This document shows, piece after piece, positions 8,296-16,636 of a stretch of DNA of 64,000 nucleotides. The stretch spans positions 39,481 through 103,480 of the forward strand of contig CBJLMB010000019.1 of NCBI GenBank assembly GCA_966424055.1, given 5' to 3'. A program made the position numbers and the translations under genes. The first letter of the stretch is position 1, and each line of letters begins with the position of its first letter. This DNA comes from Deminuibacter sp966424055 (GTDB taxonomy: Bacteria; Bacteroidota; Bacteroidia; Chitinophagales; Chitinophagaceae). Below the pieces are notes generated by a model. The model did not search any database and was not told where the DNA came from. It worked only from the letters and a program-made list of their open reading frames with translations.

Positions 8296-9003
8296 ATGCT
8301 TACTATTTTCGCATTCACAACAAGACTGGCTATTGCTTTTGTACTGGGTGCCGCAATTGGTACAGAACGCCAATGGCGGCAGCGTATGGCCGGCCTGCGT
8401 ACAAACATGTTGGTGGCACTGGGGGCCAGCATGTTTGTGGCTATGGGCGTGCACTTGGGTGGAGAGGCGGCTGGCAGGGTTACTTCTTATGTTGTGAGCG
8501 GGATCGGTTTCCTGGGCGCCGGTGTGATTATGAAGGACGGCATTAATGTACGCGGATTGAATACTGCTGCCACTTTATGGTGCTCTGCTGCTGTGGGCGC
8601 TTTTTGCGGTGCAGGTTACCTGGCAGAGGCATTAATCGGGTGTGCATTTATAATAGCCACACATCTATTGATGCGCCCGCTGGGCGTTAAATTAAGCCGG
8701 TTGCCTATCGATAAAAAAACAGCTACCCAGGTGGGCTATTTGCTTACTATAAAATGCAAGCAGGATGTGGAAAATCACCTCAGGGTGCTGTTGCTGCAGT
8801 TTACCAATACCGATGATAAATTATTACTTCGCTCATTGAAAAGCACCGATAACGGTAACCCCGATACTGCTATTATCACCGCAGAAATACTGGCTAACAG
8901 CAATGAAGACAGCTCGATGGAAAAGATCGCCGGCAGACTTACAATTGAACAACAGGTATACGAAGTGAGCTGGAACAAAATGCAGAATGAAAACGATTTA
9001 TGA
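8296..9003 (+). CDS. MgtC/SapB-family membrane protein
   Basis: 235 residues. The N-terminal half has four hydrophobic spans with the family signatures LGAAIGTERQWR, AGLRTNMLVALGASMF, GIGFLGAGVIMKDG and RGLNTAATLWCSAAVGAFCG (residues 13-100). The C-terminal 110 residues form the usual soluble ACT-like domain. Members influence magnesium limitation responses and membrane potential; the exact role here is unknown. The start is supported by an AAGGAGGG sequence ending 3 bp before the ATG, a strong Shine-Dalgarno that is rare in Bacteroidota. Confidence 0.9.
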   Translation: MLTIFAFTTRLAIAFVLGAAIGTERQWRQRMAGLRTNMLVALGASMFVAMGVHLGGEAAGRVTSYVVSGIGFLGAGVIMKDGINVRGLNTAATLWCSAAVGAFCGAGYLAEALIGCAFIIATHLLMRPLGVKLSRLPIDKKTATQVGYLLTIKCKQDVENHLRVLLLQFTNTDDKLLLRSLKSTDNGNPDTAIITAEILANSNEDSSMEKIAGRLTIEQQVYEVSWNKMQNENDL

Positions 9004-9322
9004 TGCGCACCTGTTTGCCTGAAGCTGCACATTATTTTTTTCTTAGCCTGAAATAACCAATAATCCAATAACGCTGTTCACACAGCCGTACTGCTGTTGC
9101 AATAGCTGGTGAGCACTGCTCGTGTTTGAACCAATTTAGCCATGCTGCATTTTGTATGGAATGCCTGCTCCCTATTTGTTAATGCATTTTAATTAAAAAA
9201 AAATTCCGCCTGATAGGGGAGAGCCATCCGTGGATTGTTTTAACTGTAAAAGCAATAGCCTGGTAAGTTGTTGCGCTTGCCATTGAAAAAAGACCATCAG
9301 CTGACTTGTTAAAAGCGAACAC
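9004..9322. other. Intergenic region without recognised feature
   Basis: No convincing frame, terminator or promoter was found. There is an A/T-rich stretch near 9190-9205. Confidence 0.5.
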
Positions 9323-9823
9323 ATGATCAGGAATATCACCCATGTTTTTTTCAATAAAAGAAAAAAAACGGTTGTGCACGATGCAATAAATGGCATGCCT
9401 GTTTTACCCACAGATGCGTACAACCTGACCATTGAAAAAGAGTTTGTATTGTCACCGGCAGTGCTTTACTGGGCCTGGACAACCGGCTTTGACCGCTGGA
9501 TTGCTATGCCTGGTACACACCAGGTGCATGGTGTAAACAATACCTCTTTTACTTTTGATGCTGATTTCCTGGGGAACCTGCATACTTATAAAGGCCTTTT
9601 TTTAAAAGCGATACCCGACCGGGTTGTTGAAATACTGTGGCAGGCAGAAGCTGTCAGCGGGCCCGATACCCTGATCACAGTAAAGTTCCAGGAAACGGTC
9701 AATGGATCAAAACTGGAGCTGATACACGATGGGTTTTTAAATGAATTATTACGCGATGTATATGGCGAAGCATGGGGCCGGGTGTTTTTGAAACTGGAAG
9801 CAAAACTGATACTGAATACATAA
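9323..9823 (+). CDS. SRPBCC/AHSA1-like domain protein
   Basis: 166 residues. After a variable N-terminus the sequence follows the START/AHSA1 fold: LTIEKEFVLSPAVLYWAWTT (strand-helix), FDRWIAMPG, then a series of strands (SFTFDADFLGNLHTYKG, VVEILWQAEA, LITVKFQETVNGSKLELIHDG) and a closing helix GEAWGRVFLKLEAKL. Such proteins bind small hydrophobic ligands or act as chaperone co-factors; the ligand here is unknown. The start may instead be the ATG near 9395, since the first 24 residues are poorly conserved-looking. It is followed by a good terminator. Confidence 0.72.
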   Translation: MIRNITHVFFNKRKKTVVHDAINGMPVLPTDAYNLTIEKEFVLSPAVLYWAWTTGFDRWIAMPGTHQVHGVNNTSFTFDADFLGNLHTYKGLFLKAIPDRVVEILWQAEAVSGPDTLITVKFQETVNGSKLELIHDGFLNELLRDVYGEAWGRVFLKLEAKLILNT

Positions 9824-9860
9824 GCAATCGAACTTAGAGGGATCGTGTTGATTTGGGCAT

Positions 9861-9895
9861 AAAGGCTTAGGTATATCTATACTTAAGCCCTTTTT
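9861..9895 (+). terminator. Intrinsic terminator
   Basis: A 12-bp nearly perfect stem, GGCTTAGGTATA (9864-9875) against TATACTTAAGCC (9878-9889), followed by TTTTT at 9891-9895. It ends the plus-strand SRPBCC transcript. Weak A residues on the other side could make it partly bidirectional for the convergent cyclase gene. Confidence 0.75.
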
Positions 9896-9926
9896 ATAAA
9901 ATGACTGCCACCGCCGTGGCAAGTAT

Positions 9927-10832
9927 TTACCTGGCTTCCAGGCTGCCGGGTATTTTGGCAAATGCCCTTACCGGGAATGTACCCACACCTTTTAACCTGG
10001 GCGGAACTGCACTGAACAAAAAGCCTTTCTGCGGCAGCAATGCCAGATGGCAGAGATGCTCTACGATCAGTATTTCTGCACCCAGCAATAGGCTGTGGGC
10101 CGGGCGGGTGTTACCACGGGTATCATCGAGGTTATGCCCGTCAATGCCCACCAGTTTTACCCCGCAGCTTTCCAGGTATTCAGCGCCTTCACGGGTTAAG
10201 AATGGGTGGTTTTTGTAATAGGCTTCTGTATTCCAGTGTTTGTCCCAGCCGGTGTGCAGCAATACCGCACGGTTCTTGATCTCGTATCCCTGTAAATGCC
10301 CGGCTGTTATTGCAAGCGATTGTTCATAAGGTACAGGAATGACGATGCCTTCAAGATCTGTAAAGCTTTCCAGCGTTGTTTCAGAAAGGTCTTTGCCGTT
10401 TTCGTACCGGTGAAACGGGCAGTCGATATACGTGCCTGTATTGCTCACCATTTCAATTTTACCGATCTGGAAACTGGTGCCTTCTTCATAAAATGCTTTG
10501 CTGGCTTCCCGGCTCAGGTAATCGCAGATAACAGGAGCAGGTAGCCCTTTGTAGGTGATCAGGCCGTTCTCAATGGTATGACTTAGGTCTACCAGTACAT
10601 TTTTGCTGCTGCCGGGCTGAGCGGGTTTTCGTTTATGCGGTTCTGTCAGTATTTCTTTATTCAGTATTCTTGTTTGGCCAACCATCAGCAGCCGCATATC
10701 CTGGACAATATAATCTGCCAAGGCTTTGTCTGAAATATCATCGCCTTCAATATCCAGCCTGAAATCTTCTCCCCTGATGCTACCGCCATTGGTAAAATAG
10801 ATCTCGAAATCGAACCTGACCCTTTTATCCAT
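9927..10832 (-). CDS. Cyclase-family (kynurenine-formamidase-like) metal hydrolase
   Basis: 301 residues. Residues 75-300 match the cyclase/KynB fold: VDLSHTIENGLITYKGLPAP, the metal loop region NTGTYIDCPFHRYENG (about 131-146), VLLHTGWDKHWNT, REGAEYLESCGVKLVGIDGHNLDD and the C-terminal IVEHLCHLALLP. The usual HxGTHxDxPxH motif is changed to NxGTYxDxPxH, so two metal ligands differ from KynB. The first 70 residues form an extra domain of unknown role. It is a lone gene, and the substrate cannot be named. Confidence 0.82.
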   Translation of the reverse strand: MDKRVRFDFEIYFTNGGSIRGEDFRLDIEGDDISDKALADYIVQDMRLLMVGQTRILNKEILTEPHKRKPAQPGSSKNVLVDLSHTIENGLITYKGLPAPVICDYLSREASKAFYEEGTSFQIGKIEMVSNTGTYIDCPFHRYENGKDLSETTLESFTDLEGIVIPVPYEQSLAITAGHLQGYEIKNRAVLLHTGWDKHWNTEAYYKNHPFLTREGAEYLESCGVKLVGIDGHNLDDTRGNTRPAHSLLLGAEILIVEHLCHLALLPQKGFLFSAVPPRLKGVGTFPVRAFAKIPGSLEAR

Positions 10833-10954
10833 ATACTTGTTTTCCTTTTACATAAAATTACACAACCGGCTGGTGCATGTACCGGTTTCTTTACAGGCGG
10901 TATGGCCACTATTAATCGTTGTGCGATGGTAACACATGCAAATACAATACGCAT

Positions 10955-10996
10955 AAAAAACAAATCCCTGTTAACAGCGGGCGTAACAGGGATTTG
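10955..10996 (-). terminator. Intrinsic terminator of the glp operon
   Basis: A perfect 13-bp stem (CAAATCCCTGTTA at 10961-10973 with TAACAGGGATTTG at 10984-10996) is followed on the minus strand by six T residues (10960-10955). It lies 17 bp past the glpF stop. Confidence 0.92.
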
Positions 10997-11012
10997 CTTC
11001 TGACAGAAAATT

Positions 11013-11753
11013 TCAGGGTGTATGTTGCAGCAGCAAACAGTACAATACTGCTGCAATAGCTGCGCCTGTTACCGGCCCGATAACAGGTATCCAGGAGTAT
11101 GACCAGTCACTGCCGTTTTTCGCTTTAATAGGTAACAGTGCATGCATGATCCTGGGCCCAAGATCTCTTGCAGGGTTGATGGCATAACCTGTGGTGCCGC
11201 CGAGCGAAAGACCAATAACCCATACCAGGAAGGCAGCAGGTATGGCACCCAAAGAGCCCAGTCCTATGGACTGGTGTGATGGGGTGATCTCTGCACCCGT
11301 GATATAAAAAACGGTAAACACCAATACAAAAGTGCCGATCACTTCACTGATAAAATTGATGGGTGTATTGCGGATGGCAGGCGCCGTGCAGAAAACTGCC
11401 CGCTTGCTTGCACTGTCTTCTGTACGGTCGAAATGATCTTTGTGCATAAGCCATACCAGGAAAGCGCCCAGCATAGCACCCAGGAACTGTGCGGCGATAT
11501 AAGCCGGCACACTGCTCCATGCGAACTTGCCGGCTATGGCAAGTCCCAATGTTAAAGCAGGGTTGAGATGAGCGCCGCTGTAAGGGCCTGCCACTACAAC
11601 GCCTACAAATACGGCCAGCCCCCAGGCAGTGGTGATAACGATCCAGCCACTGTTGTTGCCCTTGGTATCTTTCAGTACAACATTGGCCACCACGCCGTCG
11701 CCAAGCAGTATGAGCAGCATGGTGCCGATTAACTCAGCAATAAAAGGTGTCAT
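11013..11753 (-). CDS. glpF: Glycerol uptake facilitator (aquaglyceroporin)
   Basis: 246 residues, six membrane spans and two half-helices. The pore motifs are GAHLNPALTLGLAI (about 58-71) and GYAINPARDLGPRI (about 190-203). The Asp after the second NPAR is typical of glycerol-conducting members. It lets glycerol diffuse across the inner membrane, where GlpK traps it by phosphorylation. It is the last gene of glpD-glpK-glpF, 40 bp after glpK, with a strong terminator behind it. Confidence 0.95.
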   Translation of the reverse strand: MTPFIAELIGTMLLILLGDGVVANVVLKDTKGNNSGWIVITTAWGLAVFVGVVVAGPYSGAHLNPALTLGLAIAGKFAWSSVPAYIAAQFLGAMLGAFLVWLMHKDHFDRTEDSASKRAVFCTAPAIRNTPINFISEVIGTFVLVFTVFYITGAEITPSHQSIGLGSLGAIPAAFLVWVIGLSLGGTTGYAINPARDLGPRIMHALLPIKAKNGSDWSYSWIPVIGPVTGAAIAAVLYCLLLQHTP

Positions 11754-11793
11754 AGAAAAATAAATTGGTTAATGATGAAAGGGGATCACTGGA

Positions 11794-13296
11794 TTATTCT
11801 TCAAACCAGTTAAGCGATCTGTCCACTGCTTTTTTCCAGTAATGCAGCAGTTTAGCAGCTTTTTCATGGTCCATGGATGGTTCAAATGCTGCTTCAACGG
11901 CCCATTGTTTTTTTACTTCTTCTATACTATCCCAGTAGCCTACTGCAAGCCCTGCCAGGTAAGCGGCTCCCAATGCGGTTGTTTCCAAAACTTTTGGGCG
12001 GATCACTTTACTGCCGAATACATCTGCCTGAAACTGCATCAGTGCATTGTTGGCTACAGCGCCGCCATCTACACGCAGCTCTGTTGATTTTTTGCCTGAA
12101 TCAGATTCCATACAACCCAGCAGGTCATTTACCTGGAAAGCGATACCTTCCAATGCGGCACGTGCAAGGTGTGCTGCCGTTGTACCCCTGGTGATCCCTG
12201 TAATGGTACCCCGCGCATAGGGATCCCAGTAGGGGGCGCCCATACCGGTAAGAGCAGGTACAAAATACACACCGCCATTGTCTTCTACCGATGCAGACAA
12301 TGCTTCACTTTCTGCTGCTGTTTTAATAATGCCCAGTCCGTCGCGCAGCCACTGGATAGCTGCACCGCCTACAAACACACTGCCTTCCAGTGCATAGGAT
12401 ACCTGTCCGTTTATTTTCCATGCAACCGTGGTTAACAGGTTGTTCTTGGATAGAACAGGTTTGTTGCCGGTGTTCATCAGCATAAAACAACCGGTGCCAT
12501 AGGTGTTTTTGGTCATGCCTTCTTCTACGCACATCTGCCCGAAAAGAGCAGCCTGCTGGTCTCCCGCAATACCGGAGATGGGGATTTTAGAAGCAAAAAG
12601 AGTGGTCGCTGTATTACCGTATACTTCACTGCTTTGTTTTACTTCAGGCAACATGCTTTCAGGAATGGTGAACAGTTCGAGCAGTTCTTTATCCCATTTC
12701 ATTTCATGAATATTGAACAATAGTGTACGGCAGGCATTGGTAACATCGGTGATATGCATGGCGCCACGGGTGAATTTCCATACCAGCCAGCTGTCTACAG
12801 TGCCAAAACAAAGCTCGCCCCGTTCAGCCCTTTCTCTTACACCTTTAACATTATCGAGTATCCATTTTACTTTGGTGCCCGAGAAATAGGCGTCGATAAT
12901 GAGCCCGGTTTTGGCTTTGATCTTTTCTGACCAACCGCTTTCTTTCAGCTCATCACAGTATTTGGCGGTGCGGCGGTCCTGCCATACAATAGCATTGTAT
13001 ACGGGGATGCCGGTTTCCCTGTCCCAAACAATGGCTGTTTCGCGCTGGTTGGTGATACCGATGGCTGCGATATTAGTGCCGTTCAAATCAGCTTTGGCCA
13101 CTACTTCGGCGGCAACGGAAGATTGTGTGTACCAGATCTCATTGGCATCGTGTTCTACCCATCCCGGTCGCGGGAAGATCTGTTCGAATGGCTTTTGGGA
13201 TACGGCCACGATATCGCCTGAATGATTGAAGATAATAGCTCGCGAACTCGTGGTGCCCTGATCAAGGGCTAGAATGAACTTCTCATTTTTGTTCAT
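11794..13296 (-). CDS. glpK: Glycerol kinase
   Basis: Phosphorylates glycerol to sn-glycerol 3-phosphate with ATP. From the chosen start (MNKNEKFILALDQGTTSSRA) the protein is 500 residues, the normal family length. An upstream in-frame ATG at 13332 would add 12 residues that do not belong to the family. FGGY-kinase signatures are DQGTTSSRAIIFN, PGWVEHDANEIW, GITNQRETAIVWDRETG, YNAIVWQDRRTA, GIAGDQQAALFGQ and LRVDGGAVANNALMQFQADV. It is the middle gene of the glycerol operon. Confidence 0.96.
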   Translation of the reverse strand: MNKNEKFILALDQGTTSSRAIIFNHSGDIVAVSQKPFEQIFPRPGWVEHDANEIWYTQSSVAAEVVAKADLNGTNIAAIGITNQRETAIVWDRETGIPVYNAIVWQDRRTAKYCDELKESGWSEKIKAKTGLIIDAYFSGTKVKWILDNVKGVRERAERGELCFGTVDSWLVWKFTRGAMHITDVTNACRTLLFNIHEMKWDKELLELFTIPESMLPEVKQSSEVYGNTATTLFASKIPISGIAGDQQAALFGQMCVEEGMTKNTYGTGCFMLMNTGNKPVLSKNNLLTTVAWKINGQVSYALEGSVFVGGAAIQWLRDGLGIIKTAAESEALSASVEDNGGVYFVPALTGMGAPYWDPYARGTITGITRGTTAAHLARAALEGIAFQVNDLLGCMESDSGKKSTELRVDGGAVANNALMQFQADVFGSKVIRPKVLETTALGAAYLAGLAVGYWDSIEEVKKQWAVEAAFEPSMDHEKAAKLLHYWKKAVDRSLNWFEE

Positions 13297-13400
13297 ACGG
13301 CAACCATTTATAAGTATTTGAAGATATTGCAATCGCCGGAAACGGCCTTGGTTTGAGATGGATTGTTTACTGTTCTTTAAAAACCTGTGTATATCCGGTA

Positions 13401-14969
13401 TTATCCCTCATGCAGGCTATAGCCTTTGGCCAACCGGTTAAAATCATCCAGTTCCTGTTGCACCCAGGTTTCATCCCTGCCCAGTTCGGCGGCCATAATG
13501 CGGGCTACAACAGGTGCCGCATCAATGGCAGCCTGTGCATCGAGAAACAACAGGCGGATACGCCTGCCCAACACATCTTCTACCCGCCGTGCATATTCCT
13601 GCTGAACGGCCCAAACCACAAGGGCTTTGGTATAAGGATAGGCAGGATGTATTTTTTCTGCCAGCTCCGGGCGTGCTGCTACCAGCTGGTCAATTCCCTG
13701 CAGGTCGGAGCCATACACACGCAGGGGATTGTCGCTATGCGGTGTTTGCACATAACCATGAACAGGCAGGTGTTCAGTAACGCAGGGCCTGGCAGGTAAT
13801 GCTTTGATGTCGATGGTCTTTTGCAGTGTATCCTGCGCCATGCGGCGGAAGGTGGTCCATTTACCACCGGTGATGGTGATAAGCCCTGAATCGGCAACAA
13901 TGATCTTATGGCTTCTGGAAATCTCTTTTGTTTTGGCACCATCTTCTTTTGGTGCAGCCAGCGGTCGTAAACCGGCAAATACGGCCAGTACATCCGCACG
14001 TTGCGGTTTTTTTACCAGGTAATTGCCGGCGGTGGAAAGGATAAAGCTTATTTCCTGTTCCAGTGCATGCGGTTCCAGTTCAGGATGATCGCGCAGGGTA
14101 TCGGTGGTACCCACGATGAGTTTATCGTGCCAGGGTACTGCGAACAGCACCCGCCCGTCTGCCGTTTCGGGAATCATCAGCGCATTAGCGCCGGGCAGGA
14201 AAGACCGGTCGAGGGTAAGATGAACACCCTGGCTGGGCCTAACCATATGCGGCTGATCAGGCTTGTCCATTTGAAGGATATTGTCAACATAAACACCGGT
14301 GGCATTGATCACCACCCTTCCTTTCAGGTTATAGGTATTACCGGATTCCTGGTCCCTGGCCCGGATTCCGGTGACTTTCATATTGTTATCTTTTATTAGG
14401 GATTCTACTTTTACATAGTTCAGCACAGTGGCGCCATTTTCGATGGCTGTCTGGGCTATGTTCAGGGCCAGCCGGGCATCATCAAACTGCCCGTCATGGT
14501 AAATGACCCCGCCTTTTAGGCCTTCCTGTTTGATAGAGGGAAGCGCCTCAATGGTCTTTGCCCGGCTGATGAACCTGGAACGGCCCAGGCTTAGTTTACC
14601 AGCCAGCAGGTCGTAAAATTTAAGTCCCAGGGTATACTTGATATTGTTGAACCAGCTATAATTTGGAATTACAAATATTTCATTTTTAGTAAGATGTGGA
14701 GCATTCTTCAATAAAAGTCCCCGCTCATGGCAGGCTTCCCGCACCAATCCCAGGTCGCCCTGGGCCATGTACCGCACACCGCCATGTACCAGTTTGGTGG
14801 CCTTGCTGGATGTGCCTTTGGCAAAATCGGCCTGTTCTACCAGCAGGGTTTTGTACCCGCGTGTGGCTGCATCCATGGCAATGCCCAAACCCGTGGCGCC
14901 GCCACCGATAATGATCACATCCCACTGAGCAACAGCGGATAGCTGCGCTATTAATTGTGCTCTTGTCAT
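13401..14969 (-). CDS. glpD: FAD-dependent glycerol-3-phosphate dehydrogenase
   Basis: Oxidises glycerol 3-phosphate to dihydroxyacetone phosphate and passes electrons to the quinone pool at the inner membrane. 522 residues. It has the FAD dinucleotide fold DVIIIGGGATGLGIAMDAATRG (about 18-39), followed by KGTSSKATKLVHGGVRYM. Later come GRVVINATGVYVDNI and the family motif ITGGKWTTFRRMAQD. The C-terminal helical domain includes RRVEDVLGRRIRLLFLD. It is the first gene of the operon, divergent from the DeoR-type regulator across a 137-bp gap containing repeated operator-like sites. Confidence 0.95.
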   Translation of the reverse strand: MTRAQLIAQLSAVAQWDVIIIGGGATGLGIAMDAATRGYKTLLVEQADFAKGTSSKATKLVHGGVRYMAQGDLGLVREACHERGLLLKNAPHLTKNEIFVIPNYSWFNNIKYTLGLKFYDLLAGKLSLGRSRFISRAKTIEALPSIKQEGLKGGVIYHDGQFDDARLALNIAQTAIENGATVLNYVKVESLIKDNNMKVTGIRARDQESGNTYNLKGRVVINATGVYVDNILQMDKPDQPHMVRPSQGVHLTLDRSFLPGANALMIPETADGRVLFAVPWHDKLIVGTTDTLRDHPELEPHALEQEISFILSTAGNYLVKKPQRADVLAVFAGLRPLAAPKEDGAKTKEISRSHKIIVADSGLITITGGKWTTFRRMAQDTLQKTIDIKALPARPCVTEHLPVHGYVQTPHSDNPLRVYGSDLQGIDQLVAARPELAEKIHPAYPYTKALVVWAVQQEYARRVEDVLGRRIRLLFLDAQAAIDAAPVVARIMAAELGRDETWVQQELDDFNRLAKGYSLHEG

Positions 14970-14980
14970 ATTCAGCGATT

Positions 14981-15041
14981 GAAAACAAAAGAAAAATAAT
15001 TACTTTCGTTTTGTTTCGTAAATATCTTTCGATTTGTTTTT
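14981..15041. promoter_or_regulatory. Repeated operator-like sites between glpD and the DeoR regulator
   Basis: CTTTCGTTTTGTTTCG (15003-15018) and CTTTCGATTTGTTTTT (15026-15041) are direct repeats set 23 bp apart. A related inverted copy, GAAAACAAAAGAAAA, lies at 14981-14995. TTTCG half-sites are typical of GlpR/DeoR operators. Their place between the divergent genes makes regulator binding the simplest reading. Confidence 0.5.
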
Positions 15042-15106
15042 ATTTCCAAATTTTATTTGCCAGGGCAGATTATCATTTATTTTACAAAAAATAAGGAGTA
15101 CTGTTT

Positions 15107-15877
15107 ATGAAGCTGGAATCGATGACGCAGCGCCACGCTTATATCCTGGAACGTTTACAGGCAGAGGGCAATGTAAGGGTGGCCGATTTATGCGATGTGC
15201 TGGAGGTATCGGCTGTAACCATACGAAAAGACCTGAAACTGCTGGAAGACAAAGGGCTGTTGTTCCGTTCGCATGGCAATATCAGCAAAGCGAACCCTTA
15301 TACCAAAGACCGGAATGTGAATGAAAAAGAAAGCATTTTATCTGAACAGAAAATGTGTATCGGCGAAAAAGCAGCTTCTTTTATAGAGCCGGATGAGGCC
15401 ATTATTATTGCATCGGGTACAACAGTACTTTATCTTGCCCGGGCCATCAGCGCCGATATGCAGCTTACGGTGCTTACTTCGGCCATGAATATTTCTATGG
15501 CACTGCTGGATAAACCGAAGATCGAAATTGTACAACTGGGCGGTATCGTGCGTAAATCCTCCACTTCGGTTACGGGGCCTTATGCTGAAAATATACTGGA
15601 GAACTTTGCCTGCAGCAAACTTTTCCTGGGTGTGGATGGTATTGATATGGTGCAGGGCTGCACCACCTCCAATATGATGGAAGCTCAACTGAACAGGGCC
15701 ATGATACGCACTGCACAAAAAACGGTGATCTTGACCGATTCTTCCAAATTCGGGCGGCAGGGGTTTGGCAAAATATGCCCGCTGAGCGAAATAGACCAGA
15801 TCATTACAGATGAAGGTATTGCCCCATCAACTGTACGCGACCTGGAGAACATGGGTATTGAAGTGGTTATCGCATAA
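15107..15877 (+). CDS. glpR: DeoR/GlpR-family transcriptional repressor
   Basis: 256 residues. The N-terminal winged HTH is RHAYILERLQAEGNVRVADL and CDVLEVSAVTIRKDLKLLED (about 9-48). The C-terminal sugar-phosphate-sensing (DeoRC/ISOCOT) domain has IASGTTVLYLARAI, LTSAMNISMALL, LGGIVRKSSTSVTGP, KLFLGVDGID and TDSSKFGRQGF. By position opposite glpD it is expected to repress the glycerol operon and respond to glycerol 3-phosphate. The gene symbol is by context. Its own gene may share the same operator region. Confidence 0.88.
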   Translation: MKLESMTQRHAYILERLQAEGNVRVADLCDVLEVSAVTIRKDLKLLEDKGLLFRSHGNISKANPYTKDRNVNEKESILSEQKMCIGEKAASFIEPDEAIIIASGTTVLYLARAISADMQLTVLTSAMNISMALLDKPKIEIVQLGGIVRKSSTSVTGPYAENILENFACSKLFLGVDGIDMVQGCTTSNMMEAQLNRAMIRTAQKTVILTDSSKFGRQGFGKICPLSEIDQIITDEGIAPSTVRDLENMGIEVVIA

Positions 15878-15924
15878 CCATAACATTGTAATACCGGTTT
15901 GTATATTCCGGCGATCATATTTAA

Positions 15925-16155
15925 TTGCAGCATAACCAAACCAGCTGGATACCGGCAATGAAACCCGGCTGTCGGTATCTTGCTGATGACAATGGAGTGC
16001 ATACTGCAGCTGCTTTTTTTCATACAACACCATTGAGCGCACCTTCCCGTGCGGCATTGCTTACCGGCCGCAATCATCCTGTTGTACACATGGGGCATTT
16101 CATTGAAACTGCTTTCGATGCTCCTGCTAAGGTGCTTGCCGCTTATCAACCTTAA
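15925..16155 (+). pseudogene. Arylsulfatase fragment (remnant)
   Basis: A 76-codon frame contains FFHTTPLSAPSRAALLTGRN then HPVVHMGHFIETAFDAP. This follows the sulfatase active-site region, FHTTxxCxPTRAALLTGRN with MGxxxE further on. The formylglycine position is Ser rather than Cys. Everything beyond about 45 residues after the motif is missing, and the N-terminal metal-binding segment is degraded, while sulfatases run to 450-750 residues. I read it as a decayed relic. No intact sulfatase is present in the window. Confidence 0.6.
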
Positions 16156-16246
16156 ATGAACAGCGATGGATATTAAGTATATTTAGTAACACGATCGCTG
16201 ATAAACCCACCCCGTATTTATTTAATCACCACATAAAAAGACCATT

Positions 16247-16540
16247 ATGATTATTGTGCATGATACATTTGTCTGCAAGCCGGGCAATGCATCCAAGCTG
16301 GCAAAAAAATTCAAAGAAGCGATGGCTGGCAGCAGTGAACTGGTGCATATTGTAACTGATATGACCGGCCAGTTCAACAGGATAATACTGGTAACCCAAT
16401 ACGAAAGCCTTGCTGCTTATGAACAGAACTGGGAAAAATACAAAGAAGGTACAGAAGCGGGAAAGCGGATGGCCGAAGCGATGGCCGGCTACCAGGATAT
16501 GTATCTCAGCGGCAGCCGGGAAATATTGCGTGCCTGGTAA
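16247..16540 (+). CDS. Dimeric alpha/beta-barrel-like protein, 97 aa
   Basis: The layout is a strand (MIIVHDTFVCKPG), a helix (NASKLAKKFKEAM), strands (LVHIVTDMTGQFNRIILVTQYES) and a helix (LAAYEQNWEKYK), resembling the ABM/NIPSNAP-like dimeric ferredoxin-fold proteins. The function is unknown; members include monooxygenase-like and stress proteins. It stands alone between the sulfatase relic and the terminator of the opposing operon. Family placement is by pattern only. Confidence 0.6.
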   Translation: MIIVHDTFVCKPGNASKLAKKFKEAMAGSSELVHIVTDMTGQFNRIILVTQYESLAAYEQNWEKYKEGTEAGKRMAEAMAGYQDMYLSGSREILRAW

Positions 16541-16558
16541 TAAGCCTGACTGTTTTAC

Positions 16559-16613
16559 AAAAAACGGGAATGAGCAACCTGCCTTTCATGGATGCCGGCT
16601 GTTCATTCCCGTT
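16559..16613 (-). terminator. Intrinsic terminator of the sugar-utilisation operon
   Basis: AACGGGAATGA (16563-16573) pairs perfectly with TCATTCCCGTT (16603-16613). On the minus strand six T residues follow (16564-16559). It lies 24 bp beyond the stop of the isomerase, the last gene of the susC operon. Confidence 0.75.
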
Positions 16614-16636
16614 GTGCTTTCAGGCTTTTGGCGGTC

